Source: Rutstroemia sp. NJR-2017a BVV2
Lineage: Eukaryota > Ascomycota > Leotiomycetes > Helotiales > Rutstroemiaceae
Direction: 5' to 3'
NCBI GenBank assembly: GCA_002946415.1
Contig: NJPS01000011.1
Location: forward strand, 806,001-870,000
Length of the DNA: 64,000 bases
Below are positions 42,929-56,100 of the stretch, piece after piece. Under the pieces are notes generated by a model. That model saw only the letters and a program-made list of their open reading frames with translations. It searched no databases and was not told where the DNA came from. A program made the translations under genes and the position numbers. Numbering within the stretch: the stretch's first letter is position 1; every line of letters begins with the position of its first letter.

Positions 42929-45900
42929 CTACCAATAAGGAGGCCTCAGACCAGCAAAATTGGATGTTATTGATGAATTATCCCCATCGTCTCTTTTACG
43001 CTGTCCTGTTAACTATTTCCGCAGTCAATGTTAGCATGATCCTGTTCTTATGGCAGCACAAAGATAACTTACCTCCAACTGTACATGCCGATGCAAGTGC
43101 ACCAGCCAGTCCACATAGCTTTGCGCTTCATTGTTCCTATCCTCTACCAGTAATCTTGCAAACTCGTATTCTGCTCCATCAAGACCTTGTCGTGCGAGCT
43201 GTAAAGTCAATGCCTTTGAGCCCCGCATTGTCTTGAGGTATTCGATAATGTTCCGCACTTGCGCGTTGAGGTGTGTTTGTAAGATAGGGAGTGATGATAG
43301 GTACGGGTCGAGTGCTTTCAGATCATCTTTATCGTCGCCAAAGAGATCAATAAGTAAGTTGGGCGATGTTTGGGCGTGAAGCCACAAGTAACAGTTCTGT
43401 CCATTGTCCACCAAGTATACTCCGCCTTCCTCCACTCTCGAGAATGATGCTCGGACCGAAGGCGGCATTTGTAGATGGCCATCCTCGTTCGCGAAACCAT
43501 CTTCGGGATTGAGATTGTGAATTGGTATCATCCGAGGATAAAGGTATAAAGATAACTCTAGAGCGCCCATGCTCTTGATCATGCGCATATCGTGGACTCG
43601 TCGATCGGAAGGCTCATGTCCTCCCTTGAACGCTCGAGATTTCACAAGCCCCAGGATGTACATGCTGAATTCTTTCAGATGTTCCGGAAGGACCAACTGA
43701 CCTGGAGGATGAGATCCAGAGAAGTTTTTCCGATATCCAGCTAGAATATCGACATTCTTTTCCGATAATGCACCGCGGATCTCCTTCAACGTATTCGTCA
43801 TCATTTTTGAAGCGGCTTCTTTTGCGATCAATGCATACACGGCATCTTGGTCGACGAAGTTCATGCATTCTTTTGGCTGGTCACTAACACTAGCAATCAC
43901 GTTCGAACACCTTACCCTCCGTTCGCCGCTTGCTGTGGTATAAAGCAATGCACTTTGGAAGTGAGCATCTAATTTCGCGTCCAATTTTCCGTCATAGCTG
44001 AATAGAACTCCTAGAGCCTTGTCTGAGTCGATTACGCCGAACTCAACATCTGCACCAAAAGTATGTTGGATAAAGTTGCCATGGTAGGCCGCTACTTGCA
44101 GCCCATTTGAGCATCGAACCTTCAGCAGCGCTTGATAACCAGTTTCTCGGGTGACCGTTCGTACAATCTCACTCGACAACTTTTCAGTGTCTCGTGGAGA
44201 GACAAAGTTGGGGTAATAAAATGTTTCTCCTCCAGTAGCTGCAGCGACGTGACCTAAATTATTAGCGACGCCAGAAGACTTGGGAATATCTGACTTACCA
44301 ATTGTTGCAATATCCAGGTATCCTCCGCCAGGAGCTGCAAGGAACAAATCAATACCAACTCCGGCAGCCACCATCTTGTCAGCTGCTTTTCTCCAGCCAG
44401 GATGTTCGGTAGTGAAGAGTTTCTTGTCAACATCCCCACCATGTTGTTTCCCATCATCGCGAAGGAACAGCCTCCCAGGTCCCCACGTTGGAAGAGCGGA
44501 TAGAGAGCAAACGATTTTGCCACCAGTTTTCTCTAAGGCTGCTAACGCCGCATTGATAGTAGGCAGTAGTGCTGGCTCCGGATTTTTGATCTGAGAAAAA
44601 AAGGTTGGGAGTTGTCCTAGTAGAGCAGTAATATTTGACTTGGCTTCATACGGATCCACGAATAGTCCTTCACCTAAAGGAACGAAAGGATCTTCGATGT
44701 CAGGCATTATCAGCATTTGAGCTTGATCCAAATTAGGATGCACATTATAGAAATGAATGTCCTTGTCGTAAGTGACAAATCCGACTTTGGAACCCTCGGG
44801 TATCCTGCGCTTAGGCGAACTATCTTCTTCACTGGCATCCTCGCCTCCATACAAAGCTGCCAAGATACCTTCGCAGAAACCTTCCAGGAACCCTTTATTG
44901 AAAGCCTCTTGCCCAACATCAATCAAGAAGAGCCACCTTAACCCTACCGGCTCTTTTGACCAGTATTCCTTGGGCACCAAGAACTCTACTGTCCCTCGCA
45001 TGAGTTCGGGTCTTTGGTCCCTATCCACTCTAGCTCCCTGTGGCGTGGTTGCGCAAAAATACTCCGGAGGCACGTCATTTGCATAATTGCACATGTTACA
45101 CACAAACTTATTTCCTCCGGCCCTGAAAACCATGAAGGGGTTGATATATGCGCGACATCTGTGGCATCTGGGAGGGCCGGTCGCTCCAAAATCCAGAACA
45201 GGTATTTCAAGCTCGCCTGGCTGAAGCGCAGCTAACGGTTGTAAAAGAAGACCGAGAGGTAGGGCGGTTGATTGCAAGGCGTCCGCAGTAGATGGTATAT
45301 TATTCAGAGTCAAGCGCGTGAACTTCGGTGATGAGTTGCCTTGATCAAAAGCTACGAAAGACACCGCAGCAGGAGGAGGAAGATGATGTTCGAAAGTTGG
45401 ATATACATTTTTGAGGTAGTATTGCGCAGTAGCATCTCTTGATCGGGGTACACTTGGAATCTCGTCCGGGTTGACTCTGCCTTGCGCCGATGTCTGTACA
45501 TTGCCGGAAAACCCAGAATCTACAGAACCGTTTCTAGCAGCGAATTCTGCGGGCGTGACAGGATTCGCAGGGTTGAACGGCGCATTCACGGGAGCCGGGA
45601 ATTGTGACATTTGTGGTGTGATTGGTGTGTTCATAAATTGGCCGCCCGGAGAGGGCATTGTCGATGGATCGGCATTCAGATACGCTGAAGGAGGGACACC
45701 GCCCTGCGGCATGCCATTAAATGCCTGCGAAGAACCTTGAGCCTCGACGACATGGTATGCGTGCCTGTCCTTCTTCTTCTTTCTCGCGGCAGGTTGCTGA
45801 TTCGCAATTTGAAGATTCTCCATGCCGAGTTCGTGGGGTTCGGTGGGATTCACGGTGGGATTTTGATAGTCTTGATAGGGAGGATAGCCACCATAAGGCG

Positions 45901-46012
45901 GCTGCTGTTGCTATATCTCATGGTTAGTGTCTGCATCTAGAACGACAACATCCTGCGGTATGGTATGATGGGGGAATTAGACAGATTGCCTTACGAAGGG
46001 GGGCTGCGCCAT
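42929..46012 (-). CDS. SEC24: COPII coat cargo-binding subunit SEC24
   Basis: A 964-residue protein on the minus strand in four exons: 46012-45995 (only MAQPPF), 45910-44299, 44253-43073 and 43012-42929. Exon 1 has a gtaagg donor. The last exon adds the family's typical GLRPPYW end, which supports splicing there. The architecture is a disordered Gln/Pro/Tyr-rich N-terminus (1-150), the zinc finger CHRC ... CNMC (about 255-280), then the trunk (GLRWLFLIDVGQEAF, GSKVGFVTYDKDIHFY). The beta-sandwich/helical parts and a gelsolin-like end (VYLVDNGQNCYLWLH) follow. With SEC23 it forms the inner COPII coat and selects cargo at ER exit sites. Intron 44254-44298 is only 45 nt, divisible by three and free of stops. 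The gene shares a 0.5-kb divergent promoter with CFT2. Confidence 0.96.
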
Positions 46013-46541
46013 AGTTCTGTCAAAGATACTGGCAACTGTAAGAGATTATAACATTAAATCAAATCGCAGATATTTGGCAGGTAGCCCAAGACTGAACATC
46101 AAAAGGCAGACTTCATCAAGAACGTAAGAACAGAAGGTATGACAAAATGTGGTTGTTATTTCGAAGATGTCAATATATAAATCCCCCGCCAGTAACTTAG
46201 CTGCAAATAATGTAAACTTCTTGAGGCTACCTTGCCTAATGAAGCCCACCCACCATTCATTCGTTAGCCAGGCCCAGAACCTTAACCTTTTAGCGTGCCA
46301 TCGGAAATCGGTCGCGCGGCTTCAGCCTTGCATGACTGGGTAAGAACTTACCTCTAACCTTAAGCGTAAACAGAACAATCACATCCGCGCATCTTTTCTT
46401 TCGAAGCATTCCGTCCCTCCTCCTTTCAACAATCGCGACGACCTCAAACGCGCTCATAATCTGTGACTGAAAGCAGCTCATACCAGCTAGTCGCGGTATA
46501 TCTGACCATCTTTCGCACCGGTCACGCAATATGCGATAACG
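46013..46541. promoter_or_regulatory. Divergent promoter region SEC24 / CFT2
   Basis: This 529-bp interval separates two divergent housekeeping genes. No TATA consensus or defined site was identified. Confidence 0.5.
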
Positions 46542-49500
46542 ATGTTTACCTTCTGCTCTTTGCAAGGAGCGCAATCCGAATCGTCTGCATCACAATCCTT
46601 ACTAGAGCTTGACGGCGGTATCAAAGTGTTGATCGATGTAGGATGGGACGAGTCTTTTGACGTCGCGAAGCTGAAAGAGCTTGAGAAGTAGGTCGGCCTG
46701 CAAACCCTGGTGAAGATGCTGGTTAGATTGTCGACGACAATGCTTGGGCCGTGTAAAACAGACATCAATACAAAAGCTTTATTCGCAACCATCTCTTACC
46801 GCTCTGCGCTCTCTTGCATGCTCCTCGTTCATTGCTTGTGGCACAACTTGCTAACCGCCCGGCTTAGACAGATTCCCACTCTTTCAATAATTTTACTTAC
46901 GCATGCTACCGTTGCGCATATCGCAGCATACGCACATTGCTGCAAGCATTTCCCGCTTTTCACTCGAATTCCCGTTTATGCGACCCACCCAGTCATAGCT
47001 CTTGGAAGGACACTTCTGCAAGATTTATATACCTCCACGCCCTTGGCCTCCACTATCATTCCAACAACAGCTCTCTCGGAAGCCTCATACTCTTATTCGC
47101 AGTCACTCTCAGAGAACCAAAACACTCAGATCCTTCTACAACCACCGACAAGAGAAGAAATTAACAATTACTTTTCTCTCATACACCCTCTAAAATATAG
47201 TCAGCCTCATCAACCTCTGCCATCGCCATTCTCACCACCGCTGAATGGCCTGACTATCACAGCTTACAATGCTGGACACAGTTTAGGAGGCACAATATGG
47301 CATATTCAGCATGGGTTGGAATCTGTTGTCTACGCAGTTGATTGGAATCAGGCTCGCGAGAATGTGCTTGCAGGTGCAGCGTGGTTGGGTGGTGCAGGAG
47401 CTGGAGGGGCGGAAGTTATCGAGCAGTTACGAAAACCCACAGCCTTGATATGTAGCAGCAGAGGGGGGGAGAGGGTAGCTCTTCCCGGAGGGAGAGCTAA
47501 GAGAGACGAACTTCTTCTTGATATGATCAAGTCATCCGTCAGTAAGGGCGGTATAGTCCTTATACCCACTGACTCTGGCGCGCGAATGATGGAACTTGCT
47601 TATCTTCTCGAACACGCTTGGAGGACTGAAAATAAGCAAGATGAGAGTCCGTTCAAATCTGCGAAGCCTTATCTCGCAGTTAGCACAAGCGAACTGACAA
47701 TGCGCTACACAAGAAGTATGTTTGAATGGATGGACGAATCGATTATTCGGGAATTCGAATCTCAGGGAGGGGAGCAACTTGGGCAACAGAGGAACAGAGG
47801 TAATCGAGGAGAGCAGGCTGATAAAGAGCCGAAGCAAAATGAGGGACCATTTGACTTCAAGTATCTTCGCTTGCTGGCACGGAAAGGTCAAATCGACAGG
47901 ATTCTAAACGAAACAGATAATCTCGGACGGTCCATCGGCAAAGTGATTTTGGCTAGCGACACTTCTCTGGAGTGGGGATTCTCGAAAGAAGTGTTACGCA
48001 AGATTGCCGACGACAGCCGGAATCTCATAATACTGACGGAAAAGTTAAATCCTCTCACCGGTCCGCCAAAGCTGGGCAGAACTCTCTGGTCATGGTGGGA
48101 AGAGCGGCGCGATGGCGTTGCTATAGAGTCTGCCCCTAATGGGACAAGCTTAGAGCAAGTTCATGGAGGTGGAAGAGTTCTTGAAATCAAGGAAGCGAAA
48201 CGCGTTGCATTAGAAGGTAATGACCTTGCCATCTATCAACAGTGGTTAGCAACCCAGCGACAACTACAAACGACGCTTCAATCAGGAGGTGCTACTGCTC
48301 TTGAATCCTCTGCCGATGTCATTGATGATGCTTCGTCCGATTCATCGTCAGATTCCGATGATTCTGAGACGGAACAGCAAGGAAAAGCTCTCAATATCTC
48401 TACAACAATGGGGCAAGCAAATCGAAAAAAAATTGGCCTGAGTGATGAGGACCTTGGCATCAATATATTGATTCGGAAGAAAGGCGTTCACGATTTTGAC
48501 GTCAGGGGCAAGAAAGGTCGCGAGAAGATGTTTCCCATGGCGATGAAGAGGAGACGAAACGATGATTTCGGAGAGATCATAAGACCTGAAGAATTCTTAC
48601 GTGCAGAGGAGAGAGATGAGGTCGATGGACAGGATATGCGACAGCCTGGAAAATACGACACGAAGGATACTCTTGGAAAGAAGAGGAAGTGGGATGATGT
48701 GGCAGCTTTGAATGGGCGTAAGATGTCTATTGAAGGGAACAAGCGCCAACAGACCGACCGTGAATCGTCTCCGGTCGATCCCTTAGAAGACGATTCAATT
48801 GATACCATAGAGGAAGAAATTGTGGGACCTTCGCGTCTTGAATTCGCTGTCCAAAGCATCAAGATCAATCTTCGAATCGCTTTTGTTGATTTTGCCGGAA
48901 TTCACGACAAGCGCAGTCTGCAAATGCTTATCCCCTTGATCCAACCTCGGAAACTAATCCTCGTGAGTGGAATGAAGGACGAAACCTTGACTCTGGCGAG
49001 CGATTGCCGGAAACTTCTTGCCTCCCAACTTGGAAGCTCCGAGCAAAAAGCTGTCGACGTATTCACCCCGAATATTGGTGAAGTGGTTAACGCAAGTGTT
49101 GATACTAACGCTTGGGTTGTCAAGCTAACGGATTCATTGGTCAAACAGTTGCGTTGGCAGAATGTTAAGGGCTTAGGCATCGTTACTCTTACAGGACGGC
49201 TTGAAAATACTCATCTCGAGTCGAGCGACGAGCATGACTCCGAAGCAAGTAACAAGAAGCAGAAGATGTCAACAGGCGAAACTGAGGAAACACAAGCTCA
49301 GGACATCGTCGAAGTAACCAAAGACCATGCAGAAACACCAATACTCGATGTACTGCCTTCTAATATGGCATCAGCAACTCGATCAGTAGCTCAGCCTCTA
49401 CACGTGGGTGACTTGAGACTAACAGATCTTCGAAAGATCATGCAGTCCTCAGGACTTACAGCGGAACTCCGGGGAGAGGGTACTTTACTCATTGACGGGA

Positions 49501-49652
49501 CTGTTATCGTCCGCAAAACTGGTACGGGAAGAATTGAAGTAGAAAGTGTCGGTATTTCGGCTGGTGGAAGCTCCCTAATGCAGCAAGGAAGTACCTTCTA
49601 TGCAGTTAGGAGCAAGATCTACGAAGGCCTTGCAGTGGTAGCAGGGGGTTAG
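46542..49652 (+). CDS. CFT2: Cleavage and polyadenylation factor subunit CFT2 (CPSF2 / CPSF100)
   Basis: 976 residues from exons 46542-46687 and 46868-49652. The 180-nt intron (gtaggt ... cttag) joins LKELEK to QIPTLS. The N-terminus (MFTFCSLQGAQS, LIDVGWDESFD) and the LLTHATVAHIAAYAHCC block give a metallo-beta-lactamase fold. The AYNAGHSLGGTIWHIQHG and VYAVDWNQARENV blocks lead into the beta-CASP domain. Where active nucleases have HxHxDH, this sequence has HATVAH, so zinc binding is lost, as is normal for CPSF2. An acidic Ser/Asp insertion and a basic KKGREKMFP stretch precede the C-terminal domain. It is the non-catalytic partner of Ysh1/CPSF73 in pre-mRNA 3'-end cleavage in the nucleus. 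Confidence 0.95.
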
Positions 49653-50448
49653 ACATTGAAGTCATGATTTCGTCTGATATTTGTATCCAATATTGTATCA
49701 ATTTGTAGAAGGTTCAAGGTTGACCTTTCTCGCTCAAAAAGATCTACTTACCACATCCTTAGTTGTTATGTTAAGTGAGTCTTGCTATAGATTTTTACGA
49801 CGCTCTCTGATTATTACTACAGCCGTGAATCACCCTGGTTTGTTTGTCAGGGGGCATGCCTTATGAATCAAGAACATTCACTCACTAATTTTCGTTTCTG
49901 CACCATAACCTACATTGTTATAGGAATGATTCAGAATGAAAGGAGGAACTTTTTCTTCTATCACGTCCTATATAGTTCGGCGCGTCGGCCCCTTTTGATA
50001 AATAAATATTCTTCTATGTCCATACCGATCACGATCCCACTAATCTTCTTACCTTGCTCATAATCAACATCAGTTCGGTTCAAGGCAATTCAATTACATC
50101 CAAACAAGCTCAACCTCCCCCCAGCATTGAGATCTCCAGCTGCCCATCGTGGCGTCTTTTCAGGAACGGTCATTCGAGACACACTTGCCGCAGCCTTACC
50201 AAAGGGTTATCGTATCCCACGGACGACTTTGCGATCCCACGAGCTGTGTTCAACTCGTGCAGCTAATTCGTATACAAATCTTTGACATCTTCGGTCGGGA
50301 AATTGCTTATTTCCAGAGCCTTACAGCGCAATCAGATCTCGTCAGCGGCTGGAATCTTCAACACGGTCGTGACCCAGGACCACCGCCTCCACATTATTCA
50401 CCGAATCAGGACAACCTCCAGATTGACACTCCTCGAACTACTTGAACC
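49653..50448. other. Intergenic / leader region
   Basis: 0.8 kb between CFT2 and the next gene. Frames at 50054-50445 probably lie in the leader of the downstream gene. No feature recognised. Confidence 0.4.
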
Positions 50449-51063
50449 ATGTCCGGAGAAGGATTCAATCCCTTCCATGGCGGAGATTCGGGTCCTCTAC
50501 CATACATACCCCACGGAGGCTATTTGTACCCTACACCCGGCTATTGGCCACAAGTACCGTACGGCGGCGTCGCCTCACCCGGATATGGCATGCCTGGCCA
50601 ATACCCCGCCCCTGCACCTCCATCTGACGGTGGTGCCCCTGGCATTCATCTTCGTAATCAATTTGGCGGCGTTGGTCTTCCACCAGGCTATAACTACCTC
50701 TTCCCCAAGTCACACTGTATGATCCACGTCTTTCAGACCGGAAGCACTCCGCCATGGCAAGCTTCCACGCCACTCTACAACCATGATGCAAGAAATCACA
50801 AGAAGTTCTTTGTGCCGGCAAGCATGACCGTGGAAGAGATGATGAAGGCACTTGGTTGCAACAACGAGAATGCGAATAAGAATGTGATGACTGAAGTCAC
50901 AGAGGCGGGAAATGGAAGGTGGTTGAGGGGGATGAAGTTTTCGGGAGGGAATGCGGCTAAGATTAAGAAGCAACTGCATGAGTTAGGGTGGAATATTGAG
51001 AGGAAGAGGAGTGGCTTGCCGGGACAGGGTCCTGTTATTTGGGTGTATGTTACCAATGATTAG
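50449..51063 (+). CDS. Unknown 204-aa Gly/Pro/Tyr-rich protein with an ordered C-terminus
   Basis: A single exon from ATG 50449 (MSGEGFNPFHGGD). Residues 1-80 are a Gly/Pro/Tyr repeat-like tract (PYGGV, SPGYGMPGQYPAP). The rest looks folded: FPKSHCMIHVFQTGSTPPW, FVPASMTVEEMMKALGCNN, GRWLRGMKFSGGNAAKIKKQ and a short LHELGWNIERKR segment ending in VIWVYVTND. I read it as a conserved fungal protein of unknown function. The low-complexity N-terminus resembles that of RNA-binding or prion-like proteins, but no RNA-binding motif is present. Confidence 0.75.
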   Translation: MSGEGFNPFHGGDSGPLPYIPHGGYLYPTPGYWPQVPYGGVASPGYGMPGQYPAPAPPSDGGAPGIHLRNQFGGVGLPPGYNYLFPKSHCMIHVFQTGSTPPWQASTPLYNHDARNHKKFFVPASMTVEEMMKALGCNNENANKNVMTEVTEAGNGRWLRGMKFSGGNAAKIKKQLHELGWNIERKRSGLPGQGPVIWVYVTND

Positions 51064-52184
51064 TAGTTGGGCTGAGGAGGTGCGAGTTGGGAGATGCGAC
51101 TTGGGAGGTGAGAGAAGATAATGGGTGAGGAGAGGGGTGTCTTGGAAACATCCGATAGTGTATCTAAGTATCATGGCGTGGAACCTAGACTAGTATGAAT
51201 TGTGGAGGGCTTTTCTGGGGTTGTTGCGTTCGAGTTACATTACCTTTTTACAATTGTCTCAAATCTTCGGCAGATTTAAAGGGGATTGTTCCTTATAACG
51301 TCTGAAGTCTTCAAGCGGAAGACATTTGCTTAACCAATAAGATGTTTCTACTTCAGTTGATTAGCATGAGTGCATTGCGTGATTCGCGACAAAATTAACG
51401 AAGATCGATTTATTTAATCTTCAGCAACCCTTTCATGCTATTCGCCTAAGCTTTTCGTCTCCCTAATACACTCAAAGATACAAATATATAGGCGTTCACA
51501 GAGCATATGGGCCAATCACAAAGCAGAAAAGCACGCCTTTATCTATCTTGCACGTGATGCAAACACAGGCCTGGACGCTTCCCGTTTGAGCAAGTACATG
51601 CGGTTGGCCAAAGGCACTGAAGCGCGGATGATCCACGCCGAGAGCTATGGACAGCTCAAGAGTGACCCTTTATCGTGGATGTCTATGATTCATGGCAACC
51701 TTTAGGTTGACGAAAAAACCGAATGCAACGACTTCTCAACATGACAAGCACTTATCAAGTAATTACCGTGTCCATCTTCGGATATGCCCTCGGGTATCAA
51801 CGGGTATCCTGATAGGAATCGGACTTACTACAACTTATATCTATCTGTGTCTTCCCCGCGTTGCTATATCTGGAAGGTCCATGCGAAGAATTGCAAGGTG
51901 GTGGGGCAATTCCTGCTTCACGCCCGATTACGATCATGATAAGCATTTAAATTCGTTTGACTGGTGATTTATTTCCGTTGCAGCATTGAAAATATTATTC
52001 ATACTGTAGCACCGGAAGAAACCCACCTTTGTCTCTTCTGCCAGTCCTCGTACATATATGTTCTTCCACCTCACTTCGCCTCTTCCGTCTGTTATTCTTC
52101 TCATTCCTAACTTCTACATTCTCCCCGAAGAATTTCCCACTGGGCGACGGTGAATCCCATAACAACCCCGCACCAACAACCAAA
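51064..52184. other. Intergenic / leader region of the amine oxidase
   Basis: 1.1 kb without a gene. The last 150 nt are C/T-rich and probably the transcript leader of the amine oxidase. Confidence 0.4.
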
Positions 52185-54448
52185 ATGGAACAAATTCCGG
52201 TGTCTATCCCACTCGTCGGTGGAAAAAAGACAACGACATCACAGCACCCTCTGGGTCCTTTGACTGCTAGCGAAATTACACAGAGCTCAAAGATTGTCAA
52301 AGGATTATGGCCGTCTGCTACCAGCCTCCAATTCAAGAGCATCACCCTGCAAGAACCCAGCAAAGCCGACTTGGTCCCGTACTTAACCGCTGAGCACTCG
52401 GGAAAGCAACTGCCGGATGTGCCTAGGAGGAGTTTTGTAATTTATTACATCCGTAACACTGTAAGATTCTCACTTACATACAAGCCCTTCCGCATTGGCC
52501 CGCTCATATGACGGAATAAACCCGCGAGAAATTTTACACAATGCTGATTGGTTTGGGTAGGACAAACTCCACGAAGCTATTATCAACTTAACCACTGGCG
52601 AGGTCGAGAGCAATGTCAGACTAGGCCCGAATGTGCACAGCAACGCAGATGGAGATGAGATCATACAAGTGGAAAAGATTGCTTTGGAGGATGAAGGTGT
52701 AAAGGCGGAAATCGCCAAGCTTCAACTACCTGAGGGAACTGTTGTCATCAGTGACCCTTGGATTTATGGTAAGCCCGCTAGAAGCGCAGTTAAAAGACTT
52801 GCACACTGACCATTAATCTCCAGGCTCCGATGGTATCAATGAGGGTCTTTTCACGGACGAAAAGCGCATGTTCCAGTGCTTCCTCTACGTTCGAGACCCG
52901 AAGAACCCAGACGAGAAAGACAGCAACCATTATGCTATGCCTCTGTCCATCTCCCCAGTCGTCAGTGCCGAGACTATGAAAGTGACACGAATCGATTTCT
53001 TACCCACTGGAGCCGATAACACAACCAAAGAGCCTGGGCCATACAAAGTTCAACCACCGAATGAATACATCCCAGAAGCTCAAAATCTTCGAAAAGACTT
53101 GAAGCCACTAAATGTCGTCCAACCGGAAGGTGCTTCATTCAAAGTTAGCAACTTCAGTGAGCAGGGACACGCTATCGAATGGCAGAAGTGGTCTTTCAAG
53201 GTCGGATTCAACCAACGTGAAGGCATGGTTCTCTACGATGTTTACTACGATGGCCGCCCTCTTTTCTACAGATTATCTCTTTCTGATATGAACATTCCAT
53301 ACGCCGATCCCCGTCATCCTTTCCACAAGAAGGCTGCCTTCGATCTTGGTGATGCTGGAGCTGGTATCATGGCAAACAACCTTCAACTGGGATGTGACTG
53401 CCTTGGATCAATTCATTACCTTTCAGCTGTTCTCAATGACGATAAGGGCGAAGTCCTTGAGATGCCAAACGTTGTTTGCATTCACGAGCAAGATAACGGA
53501 ATTGGATGGAAGCACACCAACTACCGCACTGGGCGTGCGGCTGTTGTCCGCAACAGAGAATTGGTCCTTCAATCCATCATCACTGTTTCCAACTACGAAT
53601 ATATCCTTGCTTTCATTTTCAACCAAGCTGGAGAGGTCATGTATGAGGTCCGAGCGACTGGCATCTTATCCACCCAGCCAATCGACGAAGGCGTCTCCGT
53701 TCCATGGGGTACAGTTGTCCACCCTGGAGTTCTCGCCGTCCACCATCAACACATCTTCTCTCTGCGTGTTGACCCAATGATCGACGGTCCCCTGAACCGA
53801 GTGGTCTATGACGAAGCACACCCAATGCCACGTTCAGATTTTAACCCCCACGGTGTTGGATATTCTGTTACTGAAACTCCGATCACACAATCTGGAGGAT
53901 ATGATCTCGATTATGATGTGAACCGCACATTCAAAATCCAAAACGCTTCAGTCAAGAACCCTGTCAACGGAAAGGCGGTCGCCTATAAAGTTCATGTTCC
54001 TCCGTTCCAAAAGATGCTCGCCGATAAAGACAGTTATCATTTCAAACGTGCTGAATTTGCCGATCACAACATCTATGTCACCTCATACCGCGACGACGAA
54101 CTCTATGCTGGTGGTAAATATACCAATCAATCTCGGGGCGGAACCGGTGTTCGTAGCTGGGCTGATCGCAAAGACAATGTCCAAGATGAGGATATTGTCG
54201 TTTGGGTTCAATTCGGTATTAACCACGTTCCAAGAATTGAAGATTTCCCAGTCATGCCTGTGGAAATTATCAAGGTTGCATTGAAGCCTGTGAACTTCTT
54301 TGATAAGAATCCAGCGATTGATGTTCCCCCAAGTCAGCAGAGCTTCAACAAGAGTGTCTTGGCGGTGACGCATCAACAGGAAGTTGGAGAGGCGGTCATT
54401 GGAAAGGAAGGGGAAGTCTGCTGTGTCAAGGAAAGCAGTAAGCTGTAA
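52185..54448 (+). CDS. Peroxisomal copper amine oxidase
   Basis: 702 residues from exons 52185-52460, 52561-52768 and 52824-54448, all with GT/AG borders and frame kept. It catalyses oxidation of primary amines to aldehyde, ammonia and hydrogen peroxide. Key residues are visible: the TPQ-forming Tyr about 419 in SNYEY, the catalytic-base Asp about 335 in FDLGDAGAG, and copper ligands His 469 and 471 (HQH) with His about 629 (GINHVPRIEDF). The length is normal for the family. The protein ends ESSKL, a consensus PTS1 signal, so import into peroxisomes, where catalase removes the peroxide, is expected. It probably lets the fungus use amines as nitrogen source. The start has no signal peptide, which agrees with a peroxisomal rather than secreted enzyme. 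Confidence 0.95.
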
Positions 54449-56100
54449 GATGTGAATATGCATAAGCAAATGAATTTACGAAGGAAAATATTGTTATTTA
54501 GGAGTTTAGAGATATGGCGTTCACAGGATGGGTTCTGGTATACCAATTCGGAGAATGGCTAGCTACCACCCACTTATGGTTGGGAAATTTGGGTTGGACA
54601 TTTTAGCTGAAAGTCATGTAGAAATATATATTGTACTCCAAGTTGTTGCGCTTCGTGCTGGATACCTTCTTAATACTCGAGTACTCACACATTTTGTCCT
54701 CTGTATCCTTCCATCCTTCTCGGCAAGCAGGCAATTTACCCCTCCTTTCCGACATCGGCTACTGTACGTCCAATGTAACATCCCCTTGATTACAGTACTT
54801 TCTTCCCCGCATAAGCACCACTGACATACATACGCCTTTCACACGGCATTTTATATCCGCCTTGGCGGTCGTTGGGTGGATTTGCGTGAGATGAGATGGC
54901 TCAGATGGGTAAAGATTCCGAATGTGTCAATTGAAGGGCTCACTCAATCGATGGACTACTTAGTCAGTCATAAGCGGCACGTCATTGCCACAGCTCAGAG
55001 ATAGAGATTCTACACAATCTACAGTACCAATGGCTGTGTCTAATTGCTGGGTAAGCGGTGCTAGATACATCCAATGGGTGACGATGATGCTCACAACGCG
55101 CGCGGGGTTACAAGACCGCGATTTTTCCTTTTCGAATCTCTGCTTCTCCACGAACGAACTCGTACGTACAAACGGTTCACCGATACGAAGATATTGCACG
55201 GGCATGGGGCTAGACTTAACAAATTTACTCTAGAAGCGGGCACTACTGGAGTCAATTGACTGTCGAGTCGAGGATCTGTCTGAAGTTGACTAATGACTCA
55301 CTTGTTCTATAACTACTTATTTATTCATCTGAAAATATATGTACATCTTTTAACTCATCAATCCAACTTATATAATTGATAGACTGGCAGGTAGCCGGAT
55401 ATTTTACTTGGTTTTTCTGATTCCGGTCCATCGTTCGGGCTGTCTTTTGCAAGGCGGGAAAGAAGAGGGAAAGAAAGAAAGACGATTTTATATATAAGAT
55501 CACTTTCTCGCTCCTCGTATCTGTGAGGGCTATTTGAAGATATATATATACCGACTGTACTTCACTCTCACTCACCAATCGACGAACCTCCCCGGCCGAA
55601 CATTCTAATCTTTCCCTATCAACATCACCATCACCATCACCGTCACCGCTAAACCCCTCCACACGGAAATAGTCGTCCATCCCCCCCGGCGGCGATCAAC
55701 CCGGGAATAAGAATAAGAAGAAGGAAAAATAAATCGATACCTTCTCCAGCTTTTCCACTTCTTTTCTACGCTATCATACCAACGATCCAGTAGAGTACCT
55801 TATGCTACTCGTGCTTTTCTATAAGAACAATAAGTTAAGTTGCGATAAGTTAAGTTGGACGACGGATATACGTCCGATCCAGTCCAGTTCGCCGCGAAAT
55901 CTAGTCATATAGTTCCGCAGCTTTTTCTGCTCGAGGGAAGGAAATCTTGACCTCGGACGTTCTTGTGGACTCTTGCGAGGAACTATCTGGCTATTTGGAC
56001 GCCATATATTTGTGTTTGTGTTTGTGGAGAAGATTGAAGCATTTACACGAATCGCCAAAACCAAAGACAAGGAACGGCCGCATGACGGACGACGAAAACT
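54449..56100. other. Intergenic region with MFS gene leader
   Basis: 1.65 kb without a convincing gene. It includes a (CATCAC)n-type repeat at 55621-55650. A minus-strand frame, 55321-55680, contains that repeat and was not called. The final part holds the transporter leader, with an upstream ATG at 56082. Confidence 0.45.
55621..55650. repeat. (CATCAC)n short tandem repeat
   Basis: About four ATCACC-like hexamers with substitutions. Confidence 0.75.

Noticed and set aside
55321..55680. 119-codon minus-strand frame starting MDDYFRVEG
   Set aside because: It contains a hexamer-derived Gly/Asp repeat and a likely donor, but no second exon or domain could be found.
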